This document shows positions 40,432 to 48,619 of a DNA stretch of 64,000 bases, one piece after another. Source of the stretch: Streptomyces albofaciens JCM 4342 (GTDB lineage: Bacteria > Actinomycetota > Actinomycetes > Streptomycetales > Streptomycetaceae); contig NZ_PDCM01000002.1 of assembly GCF_008634025.1 (NCBI RefSeq), positions 4,319,501 through 4,383,500 of the forward strand, read 5' to 3'. Numbering within the stretch: position 1 is the first letter of the stretch; every line of letters begins with the position of its first letter. Under the pieces are notes generated by a model, which worked only from the letters and a program-made list of their open reading frames with translations, searched no databases and was not told the origin of the DNA. The translations under genes and the position numbers were made by a program.

Positions 40432-40784
40432 CTACTGCTGGTGGTGGTGCTGTTCGCGCGGCACCAGGCCGATGCGCACCCCGTAGCCGTCGGGGCCGTC
40501 CGGCACCTGGTCCTGCTCCGTGGCGATCAGCTCACAGCCCACGCACCGCACCGTGGTGCTCACGTACGCATACCGGTCACCGCCCTGCTCCTCGTCCCAC
40601 TCCGCGGCCCGCGTGCCGCACTGCTCACACACGCTGCGCCGGTACGCCTCAAACGCCAGCGCCTTGGCCCGGTCCGTCTGGGACCAGCGGCCGTCTCCGG
40701 CGCCGAGGAAGAAGGAATGAGGGATGCGGTAGCGGTCGCACAGCTCCAGCTCCGCCCGAAACTGCGTGTCCGCAATCAGTCTTT
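40432..40784 (-). CDS. tail assembly chaperone GT extension (reached by -1 frameshift)
   Basis: About 116 codons in the -1 frame after the slippery site at 40782-40788. It begins RLIADTQFRAELELCDRYRI and continues ALAFEAYRRSVCEQCG, then VRCVGCELIA, where two C-x2-C pairs form a probable zinc ribbon. There is no good independent start (only CTG at 40780 overlapping the G stop). In lambda-like phages the analogous gpGT binds the tape measure protein. The tape-measure gene follows 70 bases later. Confidence 0.8.
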
Positions 40785-41360
40785 TCCCAGCTCCTCCGTA
40801 CTGGCCCGGCTGATCTGCTGGGCCTGCCACGCCGCCGCAAACAGCGCGTTCGCCTCACCCGCCGGCCACGAGTCCAGCAGATCCTGGGCATCCTCCTCGG
40901 ACAGGCCCTCGACCGCCGCACCGGACTCATCCCGCTCGATGTGGGCGGCGGCGACCAGAGCGGCGGGGAACGTCTCGGGATTCCAGGCGTCACCGTCCTC
41001 CGCCTGCTCCTCCGTCGGCGGGAACCGCCGGATCAGCCCGTCCAGCACCGGACGCGGCAGCGCCCTGAACGTCAGCGACAGCGACGCCGCCTCGTACGCG
41101 GCCTTCGCCTCCTTCAGCTCCACCTCGGCGCGCTCAACCTCGGCCGGGTCCGCGCCCGTCTCGGCCTCGGCCATGCGCAGCCGCGCGGCCTCCAGCCTCG
41201 CCTGTTCGAAACGTTTCTTCGCGGCCATGTCGTCACACAGCCGCAGTGTGTACTCGGGAAGCTGCCGGGCGCGGAGCCGGGCGAGCTTGCGTGCCCAGTG
41301 CGCGTCACGGGCGACCGCCTCAGCGGGCGGGGCAGTGGGGGAGGGGGAGGTGCCGGGCAT
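40776..41360 (-). CDS. tail assembly chaperone G
   Basis: 194 aa from ATG 41360. Mostly helical and acidic (RLEAARLRMAEAETGADPAE). It ends in the helical SWPAGEANALFAAAWQAQQI and STEELGKD. Lies between the major tail protein and the tape measure, with a canonical frameshift site two codons before its stop. It coats the tape measure before tail tube assembly and is made with a minority GT fusion. Confidence 0.85.
   Translation of the reverse strand: MPGTSPSPTAPPAEAVARDAHWARKLARLRARQLPEYTLRLCDDMAAKKRFEQARLEAARLRMAEAETGADPAEVERAEVELKEAKAAYEAASLSLTFRALPRPVLDGLIRRFPPTEEQAEDGDAWNPETFPAALVAAAHIERDESGAAVEGLSEEDAQDLLDSWPAGEANALFAAAWQAQQISRASTEELGKD
40782..40788 (-). promoter_or_regulatory. -1 ribosomal frameshift site GGGAAAA
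   Basis: On the minus strand the G reading frame is CTG GGA AAA GAC TGA, so the heptamer G-GGA-AAA fits X-XXY-YYZ exactly. A slip by -1 reads AGA CTG ATT GCG and continues into the T frame. Confidence 0.9.
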
Positions 41361-41469
41361 GGAGAACTCCAGGAGAAAACAGGCCCGGCCGGGCCGCAGG
41401 CTGGCGCCGAGGAGGTGGTGGGACGCCGCTGCGTGCGTACCCGGCCGGGAGCGGGGAGGGGCCGGGTTA

Positions 41470-41976
41470 CTACTTGTCGAACTTCGGCGGCGGCGGGGCG
41501 TCGGCGGCCGGGACCTCGGCGTCCTGCGTCGGCTTCTCCGTGATCGAGAAGCTGACCGTGAACTTGGCGGCCTCGTTGTCGGTCGAGTAGTTCGGTGACC
41601 GGGAGCCGATCCGGACGGGGAAGACGTCCATGGACCGGTTGCCGGGCAGATCGCCCTTGCGCAGGAATACGACCCAGCCCGTGGCGTCCTTGGTGAGCAG
41701 CTGCTCGATCGCGTCGCTGACCTTGTCCTCGTAGAACCCCAGCGAGGAGTCGTCGGCCTTATCGCTGCCCGGGATGCTGCTCTCGAATGTGCTGCCCAGA
41801 TCCGGGGTTTCGATGGGCTGGTTGGCGAGCGTCCCCCCGTCGATGGACGCGATCGCGTTCGTCAGATCGGTGCCGGCCGTCAGCTCCGGGCGGGTCGGCA
41901 CGTTGCCCTCGTCGGCGATCTTCTCCAGCCACAGGACACGGGTGACGCCCCGGCGGCTGTACTTCTTGACCTGCAA
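41470..41976 (-). CDS. major tail (tube) protein, 5' end uncertain
   Basis: About 168 aa from TTG 41976 (MQVKKYSRRGVTRVLWLEKI). The core (GTDLTNAIASIDG, SSLGFYEDK, DGAT-like WVVFLRKGDL, FTVSFSITEKP) is the siphovirus tail-tube fold. It lies in the right place, directly upstream of the chaperones. No convincing ATG/GTG start or RBS is seen. The frame stays open to 42012 in sequence that belongs to the odd segment upstream, so the normal leader may have been replaced by that insertion. Confidence 0.75.
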   Translation of the reverse strand: MQVKKYSRRGVTRVLWLEKIADEGNVPTRPELTAGTDLTNAIASIDGGTLANQPIETPDLGSTFESSIPGSDKADDSSLGFYEDKVSDAIEQLLTKDATGWVVFLRKGDLPGNRSMDVFPVRIGSRSPNYSTDNEAAKFTVSFSITEKPTQDAEVPAADAPPPPKFDK

Positions 41977-42410
41977 GGCTTGCTGTCCGATTCCGGGACG
42001 GCAGCCATACAAGCGGTGGTGGGATGGCCCCGCCCCTCGACGTCGTGTCGGGGAACCGGCCCATCCCGAAGCCGGGTGGGCGTCCGCGCGGGGCCTCCGC
42101 GGTGAGGGCGCGACCAGCTCAGCGAAGCTGAACGCCGAGTCGCACGCTGATCACGATACTGCGCCCAGCCGAACTGCTGACCGTACGCGGGACGGCACTT
42201 CCAGACGAACGGTCGATGCCAGAGCACCTACTGTCGACTGGGCCCGTTTGGTGGCACAGCAGCCACCGCAAAGATGATCGACACGAGATATCCACAACCG
42301 CCCGCGCACGCAAGCGCGTTCACGTAGCCTGGCGCTCAGACAGCAACAGCTCGCGCCTCTTCGCTCCCCCAGTCCTGGCAGACCGTCAGATGGAGATGAG
42401 GAGGCAGAGC
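41977..42410. other. non-phage-like segment upstream of the tail-tube gene
   Basis: About 430 bases with no supported gene on either strand and a lower GC content than the flanks. It separates the tail-tube gene from its expected neighbour (tail terminator). Short inverted repeats only. Reads like inserted DNA; it precedes a plus-strand small ORF. Confidence 0.5.
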
Positions 42411-42554
42411 ATGAGCGGTAAGCACCGACGTGATCAAAAGCCGTGGCTGTCGAGGCTGCGAAGGATCAGCCGCCGGTCGGCCAAGGTAATCAAGCCTGTG
42501 AGCCCATGGGTGGGACCACTGATCTTGCTTTACCGTGACTGGCGTAACGGCTGA
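42411..42554 (+). CDS. small basic protein, plus-strand moron
   Basis: 47 aa from ATG 42411 (GAGGAGG six bases upstream). Very basic (SGKHRRDQKPWLSRLRRISR, RSAKVIKPV) ending in WVGPLILLYRDWRNG. Reads against the surrounding late operon, in sequence of lower GC. Small opposite-strand genes between phage morphogenesis genes are usually lysogenic-conversion morons. No family recognised. Confidence 0.5.
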   Translation: MSGKHRRDQKPWLSRLRRISRRSAKVIKPVSPWVGPLILLYRDWRNG

Positions 42555-42737
42555 TCCCTCGCACCGGTTGGGCGGCGGGAGTGCAAATCCTTGGCTGGTC
42601 TACGCACTCTCGTCGTCCAATACTGCGCGCTAACGCAATGTCTCTTAGGACTCTACAGACCACCCAACGCACTCCGCAGTGCATTGCGGATTCGTACTGT
42701 ACGTTTTTTCCATCGCAGCCGAAACACGGCCGGACGC
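42555..42737. other. intergenic segment of lower GC
   Basis: Between the moron and the tail terminator gene. It contains CCGCA-GTGCAT-TGCGG (about 42677-42692) and a T-run (TTTTTT at about 42703), which could terminate the plus-strand moron transcript. Confidence 0.45.
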
Positions 42738-43166
42738 TCACCCGCTGGCAGTCAGGCAGAACTGCTGTGGGTAGCTGACGACGGCCGCAGCCGGCCCCGC
42801 GTCGTCGGTTCCTGCATCGCTCCTGAGTTCGCGCGCCCACACGTCGACGCCCGGCGCGTCGATCGGCCACCGCCAGTCGCCGGTCGTGGTGCGTTCGAGG
42901 ACCGCGCGCCGTACTCGGTCGGCCATCCACTCCGCTTGGTCGGTACGGGCGGCGACGGCTGTCACCTGGTACAGGAGGTCCGAGTCCTCGGACGTGTCGG
43001 CCAGGGGTGCGCCGCCGACGGGGCCGCCTTGCGGGTACAGCACCAGGTACGGCATCTCGGCCGGCTGGCCGTCGACGAGCGGTAGCTTCCCGAGACCGCA
43101 CGGCCTGCCGGTCGCTTCGGTCAGTGTGTGGCGGAAGGCTTCGGATACGGCGGCGCGGTCGATCAT
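42738..43166 (-). CDS. tail terminator-like protein
   Basis: 142 aa from ATG 43166, overlapping the upstream stop. Has the helix-strand pattern of siphovirus tail completion proteins: IDRAAVSEAFRHTLTEATGR, MPYLVLYPQGGPVGG, YQVTAVAARTDQAEWMADRV and VSYPQQFCLTASG. It caps the tail tube and joins it to the head connector. Its place before the tail-tube gene supports the call. Confidence 0.75.
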   Translation of the reverse strand: MIDRAAVSEAFRHTLTEATGRPCGLGKLPLVDGQPAEMPYLVLYPQGGPVGGAPLADTSEDSDLLYQVTAVAARTDQAEWMADRVRRAVLERTTTGDWRWPIDAPGVDVWARELRSDAGTDDAGPAAAVVSYPQQFCLTASG

Positions 43167-43399
43167 TCGTCGTCTCCCAAGAAGCCTCTGCCGGTGGTTT
43201 CGACGGACAGGGCGCCGTACCGGCACAGTCCGACGGTGTCCCAGTCCGGCACGCCTGGCGTCGTGATCACGGACAGGGTGCGTTCGCCGTCCTCGTCCAG
43301 GACCTCGGCGATCACGACGGCGCGGGCGAGCATCCCCAGCTCCCATTCGCCGAAGACCTCCGCCAAGGCCGCTTCGACCTCTTCGGCCAGACCGTTCAC
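43163..43399 (-). CDS. small head-tail region protein
   Basis: 78 aa from GTG 43399, overlapping both neighbours by four bases. Acidic helix at the start (EEVEAALAEVFGEWELG), then beta strands (AVVIAEVLDEDGERTLSVIT). Coupled between the HK97 gp10-like protein and the tail terminator. Unknown specific role. Confidence 0.65.
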   Translation of the reverse strand: MNGLAEEVEAALAEVFGEWELGMLARAVVIAEVLDEDGERTLSVITTPGVPDWDTVGLCRYGALSVETTGRGFLGDDE

Positions 43400-43797
43400 A
43401 GCGACCTCTTCACCGCGTCGTTCAACTCCCGCACGAGGACAGGCCCGGCCTGGTCGACGGCCGGGCCCAGGTGCGGGAAGGGCGGCTGCGCATAGTGCCG
43501 GCCGAGGCTGTCGGCGCCGACGAACCCGAACTCCAACCGCCGTCCCTGCGGCGCGCTGGTGCCCACCTCTGCGACGACCACAGGACCCGCGGCCTGAACG
43601 TCGGCGCGCCAGGAGGCCCGGTACGTGCCGGTGATCACACGGGGGCCGGGCCTTCCGGAGGCGTTGTGCTGCACCTGCTCGACCAGCGCCTGGGCCCGGT
43701 GCCGCATCACGGCATGCGTCGCGGCCACCGTCCGGGCGGCCCCGCGTTCCAGGGCGGCAGCCAGCGCCGCGGGATCGGTGAACGCGCCGCCGCTCAC
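43396..43797 (-). CDS. HK97 gp10-like head-tail joining protein
   Basis: 133 aa from GTG 43797. N-terminal helix (ALERGAARTVAATHAVMRHR, AQALVEQVQHNA), then TGTYRASWRADVQAAG and a terminal AYKRSL-like beta strand. The fold matches HK97 gp10/SPP1 gp16.1-type minor structural proteins, which build the head-tail interface. Confidence 0.7.
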   Translation of the reverse strand: MSGGAFTDPAALAAALERGAARTVAATHAVMRHRAQALVEQVQHNASGRPGPRVITGTYRASWRADVQAAGPVVVAEVGTSAPQGRRLEFGFVGADSLGRHYAQPPFPHLGPAVDQAGPVLVRELNDAVKRSL

Positions 43798-44210
43798 GCG
43801 CCCGCCTTGCGGTTGTGCTCCTCCAGCCACACGGTACGCAGCACCGGAACCGAAGAAACCTCCCCAAGTGCCGCGACCCGGTACGTACGGCCGGCGGCCT
43901 GCTTGTCACGAGCCTCAACTATCTCCACTGTGTCGTCCTCCCGCAGCTCGGGCGCATCGAGCGGCAGCAGCAGCCGGTACCCGGCCCGCACCTCTTCGAC
44001 CCACGCGCCTTCATGGCCGCCCTTGCTGCGAATCCGCTCCTGGTGCCCGTACAACCCGGCCTTGCCCGAGTGCACCACCAGCGGAGGAGCAGGCACGAGG
44101 GCGCCTGTGGCGGGATCGAGAACGTCTTCGCCGACCTCGCGGGTGACGAGCACCTTGTCCGACATCAGGTGCCGCTCGGCGAACCGGGCGACACCGCGCA
44201 GATCAAGCAC
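43794..44210 (-). CDS. DUF6093-like head-tail connector protein
   Basis: 138 aa from GTG 44210. It shows LDPATGALVPAPPLVVHSGK, AGLYGHQERIRSKGG and YRLLLPLDAPELREDDTVEI, the layout of DUF6093 proteins in actinophage head-tail regions. Overlaps the upstream gene by eight bases and the downstream by four. Likely the stopper or adaptor beneath the portal. Confidence 0.7.
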   Translation of the reverse strand: MLDLRGVARFAERHLMSDKVLVTREVGEDVLDPATGALVPAPPLVVHSGKAGLYGHQERIRSKGGHEGAWVEEVRAGYRLLLPLDAPELREDDTVEIVEARDKQAAGRTYRVAALGEVSSVPVLRTVWLEEHNRKAGA

Positions 44211-44571
44211 TCAGTGCCCACTCCCGCAACTGCGCCAGCACCCCGCGCGTCAGCTCCCCCGGCCCACCGTCGAGATCATCACGGGCCAGTACGGCTTCAT
44301 CGAGCTTGCGCCAGTCCACCGCGTCCAGGAACCCGGCCACGACCTGCCGCACATCCGCCGGCTCGACCACCACGTCCGCCAGGCCCTCGAACCGCACGCC
44401 ATTCCAGCCCTTGGCCACGTACAGCGTCACCTCGGGGCCCTCGTCCACGGTCTGTGTGATCCGGTACGCCTCCACCGACGAGGCCACATCGTGGCCGTCG
44501 AGCTCGACGATCGTCGCCTTGTTGGGCGCTGCGCAAATGCGGACATGACGGAGGTCACCGGATGTGCTCAT
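44203..44571 (-). CDS. hypothetical head-tail region protein
   Basis: 122 aa from ATG 44571. A beta-rich first half (TIVELDGHDVASSVEAYRIT, EVTLYVAKGWNGVRFEGLAD) and a helical second half. Small proteins of this type occur between capsid and connector genes in Streptomyces phages. It is the last recognisable phage gene before 10.5 kb of cargo, so its promoter or coupling partner upstream has been displaced. Confidence 0.6.
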   Translation of the reverse strand: MSTSGDLRHVRICAAPNKATIVELDGHDVASSVEAYRITQTVDEGPEVTLYVAKGWNGVRFEGLADVVVEPADVRQVVAGFLDAVDWRKLDEAVLARDDLDGGPGELTRGVLAQLREWALSA

Positions 44572-45108
44572 GTTTCGGAGCCTAAGTGCACGGAGCCCAC
44601 GGCCTCTCGTGCTGCTGTGGAGATGCACCGGCGTGCGAGGCGCCGCCTCGGTGGCTAAAGAACAGCCGCAGAATCAGGTGTGCCGCTAGGGATCTTGCCA
44701 CGGGGGGTGGGGTTGTCCATACGCGGCACCAAGCCTGAAGGGCCTTCGGGTGGTTTTGGCGGGCTGCCGACAGCCGGGTGCGGGGTGTGGCATACGTCAC
44801 TCGGACGGTCGGAGGTGCGGTGTCTGCTCGCGGATGCCTGGGCGGTGTGGTCCGAGGGTGCCTTGCCGGAACGCGCGTTCGCCTCGTACCGCAGTCGGCA
44901 GAATGTGCCGGGCCGGTCCTGGTCTCGCAGGCGGGCAGGCCAATCCGCGCGCCGGACTGCCTCGCTCGCCGGCGTCGGCGTCTACTGCCGCATGGTCGAG
45001 CGCCGCCGGTCGAAGGACTACTGGATGAGGTTCGAGGCGGCCCGGGCGGCTTGCGATCAGGTGGGCTGGCATCCTCGGCAGGGCAGACGGTGGGGCTGTC
45101 CTTTGGTG
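44572..45108. other. junction region between phage and cargo
   Basis: 537 bases without a supported gene. Several frames are open because of high GC, but none shows a family pattern or RBS. No direct repeat with the 55.05-55.12 kb junction was seen. Confidence 0.5.
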
Positions 45109-45798
45109 TTAGTCGAGGCGGTGGTGGTCGAGGACGTGTTCGGCGGTGCGCAGCAGGGGCTGGTTGTGGCGGAAGGAGTGGGCGCGCAGCCGGGCCAGGG
45201 CATCGTCGGGGGTGAGGTTGTCTTTGGCGGCGAGAACACCGGCGGCCATGTGGACGGTGGGCGGGTAGCCCTGCGGCCCACGCTGGGCGGGCCTGGTGGG
45301 GCCGGTGATCAGGTGGGGGTGTTCGTCGAGGGCGAGCAGGGCGAGGATGCGGGCGTAGGCGGCGGCCCGGTCCTTGTGTGCCGCGGTGAAGGGGGTGGGG
45401 GTGCAGCGGTAGAGGTCCACGGCGCCGATGAGGAGGTTGCCGATGGCCAGGGGCAGGGCCAGGACGCGGCGGGCTCCCGTCTCGCAGGCGGCCGGTGTGA
45501 AGACGGGCCACCGCTCGCCCGCCTGGTGCAGGTCCGCGTCGACGGGGCGGCGGTGGACGTAGGCGTCGGTGCACGGCCCCTCGCCGGTGACCAGCTGGGC
45601 GTCCTCCACGGCCCGGGCGCGCTCGTCGGTGGCGCAGCCCAGCACGCGCAGCTCGCCGGCGGTGACCAGGGTGGCGCCGCCGAAGTCGGCGTCCAGGTCC
45701 TCGACGCAGGTCCGGCAGGCGGTGTGGAGCGTGACAGGGCCGGTGGCATCGGCGGCACCGATGCGCTGCCATGCCGCGTCATGGTGCTCGGGGGTCAT
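45109..45798 (-). CDS. GAF-ANTAR regulator 1
   Basis: 229 aa from ATG 45798. GAF domain about 20-150 (TLHTACRTCVEDLDADFGGA, GEGPCTDAYVHRRPV, LALPLAIGNLLIGAVDLYR). C-terminal ANTAR-like helices about 175-225 (PTVHMAAGVLAAKDNLTPDD, ALARLRAHSFRHNQPLLRTA). ANTAR domains bind tandem RNA stem-loops to prevent transcription termination. The ANTAR core is diverged. Third of three GAF-ANTAR genes on this strand. Confidence 0.75.
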   Translation of the reverse strand: MTPEHHDAAWQRIGAADATGPVTLHTACRTCVEDLDADFGGATLVTAGELRVLGCATDERARAVEDAQLVTGEGPCTDAYVHRRPVDADLHQAGERWPVFTPAACETGARRVLALPLAIGNLLIGAVDLYRCTPTPFTAAHKDRAAAYARILALLALDEHPHLITGPTRPAQRGPQGYPPTVHMAAGVLAAKDNLTPDDALARLRAHSFRHNQPLLRTAEHVLDHHRLD

Positions 45799-45897
45799 GG
45801 GCGGTCCCTTCCGTGGGGTGGCCCCGGGGCACCTGGACGGATGGGCAGGTTGTTGTCCGCCGGGGTCTGGGGCGGGAGCCGTGCGGCACGGCGCGGG

Positions 45898-46626
45898 TCA
45901 GGGGCGCTGGAGGGTGGAGGTGTCGAGCGTGCCGTCGATCAGCTGCCGGCACAGCGCGGACAGGGTCTGCTGGTGGGCGCGGGCGTGCCGGCGCAGGGCA
46001 TCGAAGGCGTTGTCGAGGGTGGTGTTCCAGCGTTCGGCCAGGATGCCCTTGGCCTGTTCGATGCAGATGCGGCTGGAGAGGGCGGCCCGCAGCTGGGCCC
46101 GCTCGATGTTGCCGTGGGCGATGGTGCGGTGCTGGAGGATCGCGATGGTCGCCACGTCCGCCAGCGCCTGCGCCACGCCTGCGTCGGATGCGCTGAGGTC
46201 TTGTTCGCGGGTGTCGAAGAGGTTCATCGCGCCCACGTTCTGCTGGCGCAGCCGCATGGGCAGGGCGTGGGTGGTGGCGAAGCCGGCCTGGCGGGCGCGC
46301 TCGGCGAAGCGGGGGTAGCCGGCGGTCTGTACGGGGGAGCCGAGGGCGATGTTCAGGTGGGCGGTGCCGCTGCGGTGGCACTCCACGCACGGCCCCTGGT
46401 CGGTCTGCAGGGCGAACAGTTCCAGCAGCCGGGTGTGCTCATCGGATGCGGCGATCAGCTGGAGGCAGCCGCCCGGGTCGGCGAGCATGACCCCGACCGC
46501 CGACACGTCCAGCACGTCGTTGCACCGCTCGCACAGCCGGTGCAGGAAATCGATCAGGTCGAAGTCGTCGACGAGGGTATCCACGGCCTCGACCATGGCC
46601 GCCAGCAGTCGTTCTTCACGCGTCAT
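45898..46626 (-). CDS. GAF-ANTAR regulator 2
   Basis: 242 aa from ATG 46626 (ATGA overlap with the gene upstream). GAF about 20-165 (LHRLCERCNDVLDVSAVGVM, TDQGPCVECHRSGTAHLNI). The ANTAR domain about 175-235 is well conserved (LSSRICIEQAKGILAERWNT and TLDNAFDALRRHARAHQQTL). Likely an RNA-binding antiterminator responding to a small ligand or redox state. The best ANTAR in the group. Confidence 0.85.
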   Translation of the reverse strand: MTREERLLAAMVEAVDTLVDDFDLIDFLHRLCERCNDVLDVSAVGVMLADPGGCLQLIAASDEHTRLLELFALQTDQGPCVECHRSGTAHLNIALGSPVQTAGYPRFAERARQAGFATTHALPMRLRQQNVGAMNLFDTREQDLSASDAGVAQALADVATIAILQHRTIAHGNIERAQLRAALSSRICIEQAKGILAERWNTTLDNAFDALRRHARAHQQTLSALCRQLIDGTLDTSTLQRP

Positions 46627-47363
46627 GGCCCTTCAGTCCCTTCACCGGAAGTCTCCGGCCCGTCCTCATTCTCCCGGAAGCTCAACCGCCGGGCCACCAC
46701 GTCCTCGGCGGTCTCCACCACGCTCTGCCGGTGCCCGAAGGCGTAGGCCCGCAGGAGGAGCAGCGCCTGCGCCAGCGGCACCCCGGCCTGCACACTGACC
46801 ATTCCGGTGGCCTGGTGGACGACGGCCCGGTACAGCTCCGATCCACTGTCCGCCGCGGCGAACGCCTCCCGCTGCGGACCGCCGTGCAAGAGCACGGCGG
46901 TCAGGGCGTTGGCCACCAGCCAGGCGTCGGTCAGCGTCGCGTCCGGCAGCGGACCGGGCGCCGCGCGCTGCAAGGTCAAGGTGCCCAGGCACGCGGAGCC
47001 GACATGCAGCGGCAGACAGAAGACGGCCCCGATGCCCAGCGCCTGGGCCTCCGGCAGCAACGCCGGCCACCGGCCGGCCGCGACCTGTGACAGATCCGGC
47101 ACCAGAACCGGCGCACAGCACACCGCCACCTCGGGACCCGGCCCCTGGCCCAGCGTGAACTGCAGATCTTCCAGCCGTGCACTGGTGCCCTGGGTGCACC
47201 ACAGCACCTCGCTTTGGCCGTCGGCCGTCGTCGCGCAGGCGGCGATGCCGTCCACCCCGAGCAGCTGGGCGCACAGCTCGGGATCCGCGCCGACCAGCCC
47301 CCGGTCCCCGGCGGCGGGCTCCAGGTGCCTGAGCACGGCAGCCAAGTCACGGTCAGCTCCCAC
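46623..47363 (-). CDS. GAF-ANTAR regulator 3
   Basis: 246 aa from GTG 47363 (GGGAGG upstream). GAF about 25-160 (DGIAACATTADGQSEVLWCT, LGQGPGPEVAVCCAPVLVPD). ANTAR about 180-232 (ELYRAVVHQATGMVSVQAGV, ALLLLRAYAFGHRQSVVETA). First gene of a three-gene set that arose by duplication. A 7-bp inverted repeat lies 65 bases upstream of the start. Confidence 0.8.
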   Translation of the reverse strand: MGADRDLAAVLRHLEPAAGDRGLVGADPELCAQLLGVDGIAACATTADGQSEVLWCTQGTSARLEDLQFTLGQGPGPEVAVCCAPVLVPDLSQVAAGRWPALLPEAQALGIGAVFCLPLHVGSACLGTLTLQRAAPGPLPDATLTDAWLVANALTAVLLHGGPQREAFAAADSGSELYRAVVHQATGMVSVQAGVPLAQALLLLRAYAFGHRQSVVETAEDVVARRLSFRENEDGPETSGEGTEGP

Positions 47364-47427
47364 CGCTGTTCACCTCCCGGCACGACCACCCGTCACCCGC
47401 GGGCAAAGTCCCGTCGGCACCGGTCAT

Positions 47428-47453
47428 ATCCCTACGCCTGCCAGTCTAGGGAT
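47428..47453 (-). promoter_or_regulatory. inverted repeat upstream of the GAF-ANTAR set
   Basis: ATCCCTA/TAGGGAT arms with a 12-base spacer, in the leader/promoter region of the three-gene set. Candidate operator, or an ANTAR-type RNA target. Confidence 0.35.
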
Positions 47454-47744
47454 TTCTCAGCGGCTTCTCCCCGCTCAGCGCGGCAAAGACGCCCGGGCAC
47501 GCTCTGCCCCGGGGCCGCGTGCCCTGTCCACGGACAGTTGATCTCCCTGTGCGGTATGGCTTTCCGCCCCTTCGGTCGGCCTACGTGCTGGGAAGCCCGT
47601 GCACCCTTGTGGTGCGCCGTCGCGCCGGTGAAGACTGTCTGTGTGCCGGGCGGCGACCGGGCGGGGGCCTACTTGCCTGGTCCCGCCGCCCGGCAGGACA
47701 GTGGCCCGCCGGGCGGGTCAGTGCGGTGGCTTGACGCCTTTAAC
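47454..47744. other. intergenic stretch before the istB relic
   Basis: No gene supported. High-GC spacer with several short inverted repeats (GCCGGGCGGCGACCGGGCGGG type), probably non-coding. Confidence 0.4.
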
Positions 47745-48400
47745 CGTGGTTGCCTGGATAAGTCGCAGGCTGCTGCCTTCGGTCAGGATGACGTGCGCTG
47801 GTGCAGCAGCCGGTCGACGGCCGCGTGGCGAGCGTCTTGGGCACGATCGAGTCGAAGCCCGACGGGTGCAGATTCGTAGAACGCCTGGGCGGCGGCCTGG
47901 CCGGACGGCAGCATCCCGATGTCGTCAAGGACGATCAGGTGGCAGCGGATGATCTTCGCGATGGCCTTGGCGGCGGAGTTGTCGACGCCGGCCCGGCCGA
48001 CGTGGGCGGTCAGCGATGCAAGGCTGCACCAGGCGATCCGCAGGCCCCGGTCGAGGGCCTTGTGGGCCAGGGCCCGGCGAAGTGGCTTTCCCCCCGTGCC
48101 CAAGGCATTGGCGATCGCCGGGTCTCCGCGCGGCCGACCCATGCGAGGTCATCAGGGCTTGCTGACTGGGGCGGGGAGGAGTCCTCCTTCCGCCAGGAGT
48201 CGAACGGCTTGCCCGACGGCCGGTTGGCCTGCTTGCGGCGGCTCGCCGCCTCGCGGCCTTTGCTCTCTTCGTCCAGCAGATCCGCAGCACCTCGGCGGGG
48301 GCCCAGCGGTGCAAGCGGACGGTGGCCAGCCCATCCAGGACGGCCTGGCGCAGGCAGGCGGCCCGACTGTCCGGCCCCGCCCGGACAGTCCCACCGGCAG
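47745..48400 (-). pseudogene. istB (IS21-family helper ATPase) relic
   Basis: The IstB sequence is spread over three frames on the minus strand: DGLATVRLHRWAPAEVLRI, then LDEESKGREAASRRKQANRP, GKPFDSWRKEDSS, DLAWVGRAE, HKALDRGLRIAWCSLASLTA, HLIVLDDIGMLPSGQAAAQA, and NLHPSGFDSIVPKTLAT. Walker A (GxxGTGKS) is mutated or lost at the frame breaks. No istA nearby. A dead remnant marking a past IS21-type insertion. Confidence 0.8.
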
Positions 48401-48619
48401 CACAGCACGGGTTCCGCCACCGGCTCGTAACTCTCCTTTGCCCCCCCACAACGGGGCGTAGGGTGAGAGGAGAGCTGCCCGAAGCCACACCGCTCGTCCA
48501 CCCTTCTGACATTGGCTTCCGATCAGGCAGCGTCGGCGGTGAATGCCGGAGATCGGACACAGCGAGATGTCCGCACACAAGCAGGCCCGCACCCCGCTTG
48601 CCACCCCCACGAGTCCCCC

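Noticed and set aside
44778..45108. Possible TnsA-like N-terminus (RAFASYRSRQNVPGRSW) on the plus strand
   Set aside because: Only one short stretch is suggestive; the catalytic region and a Tn7-type neighbour are missing.
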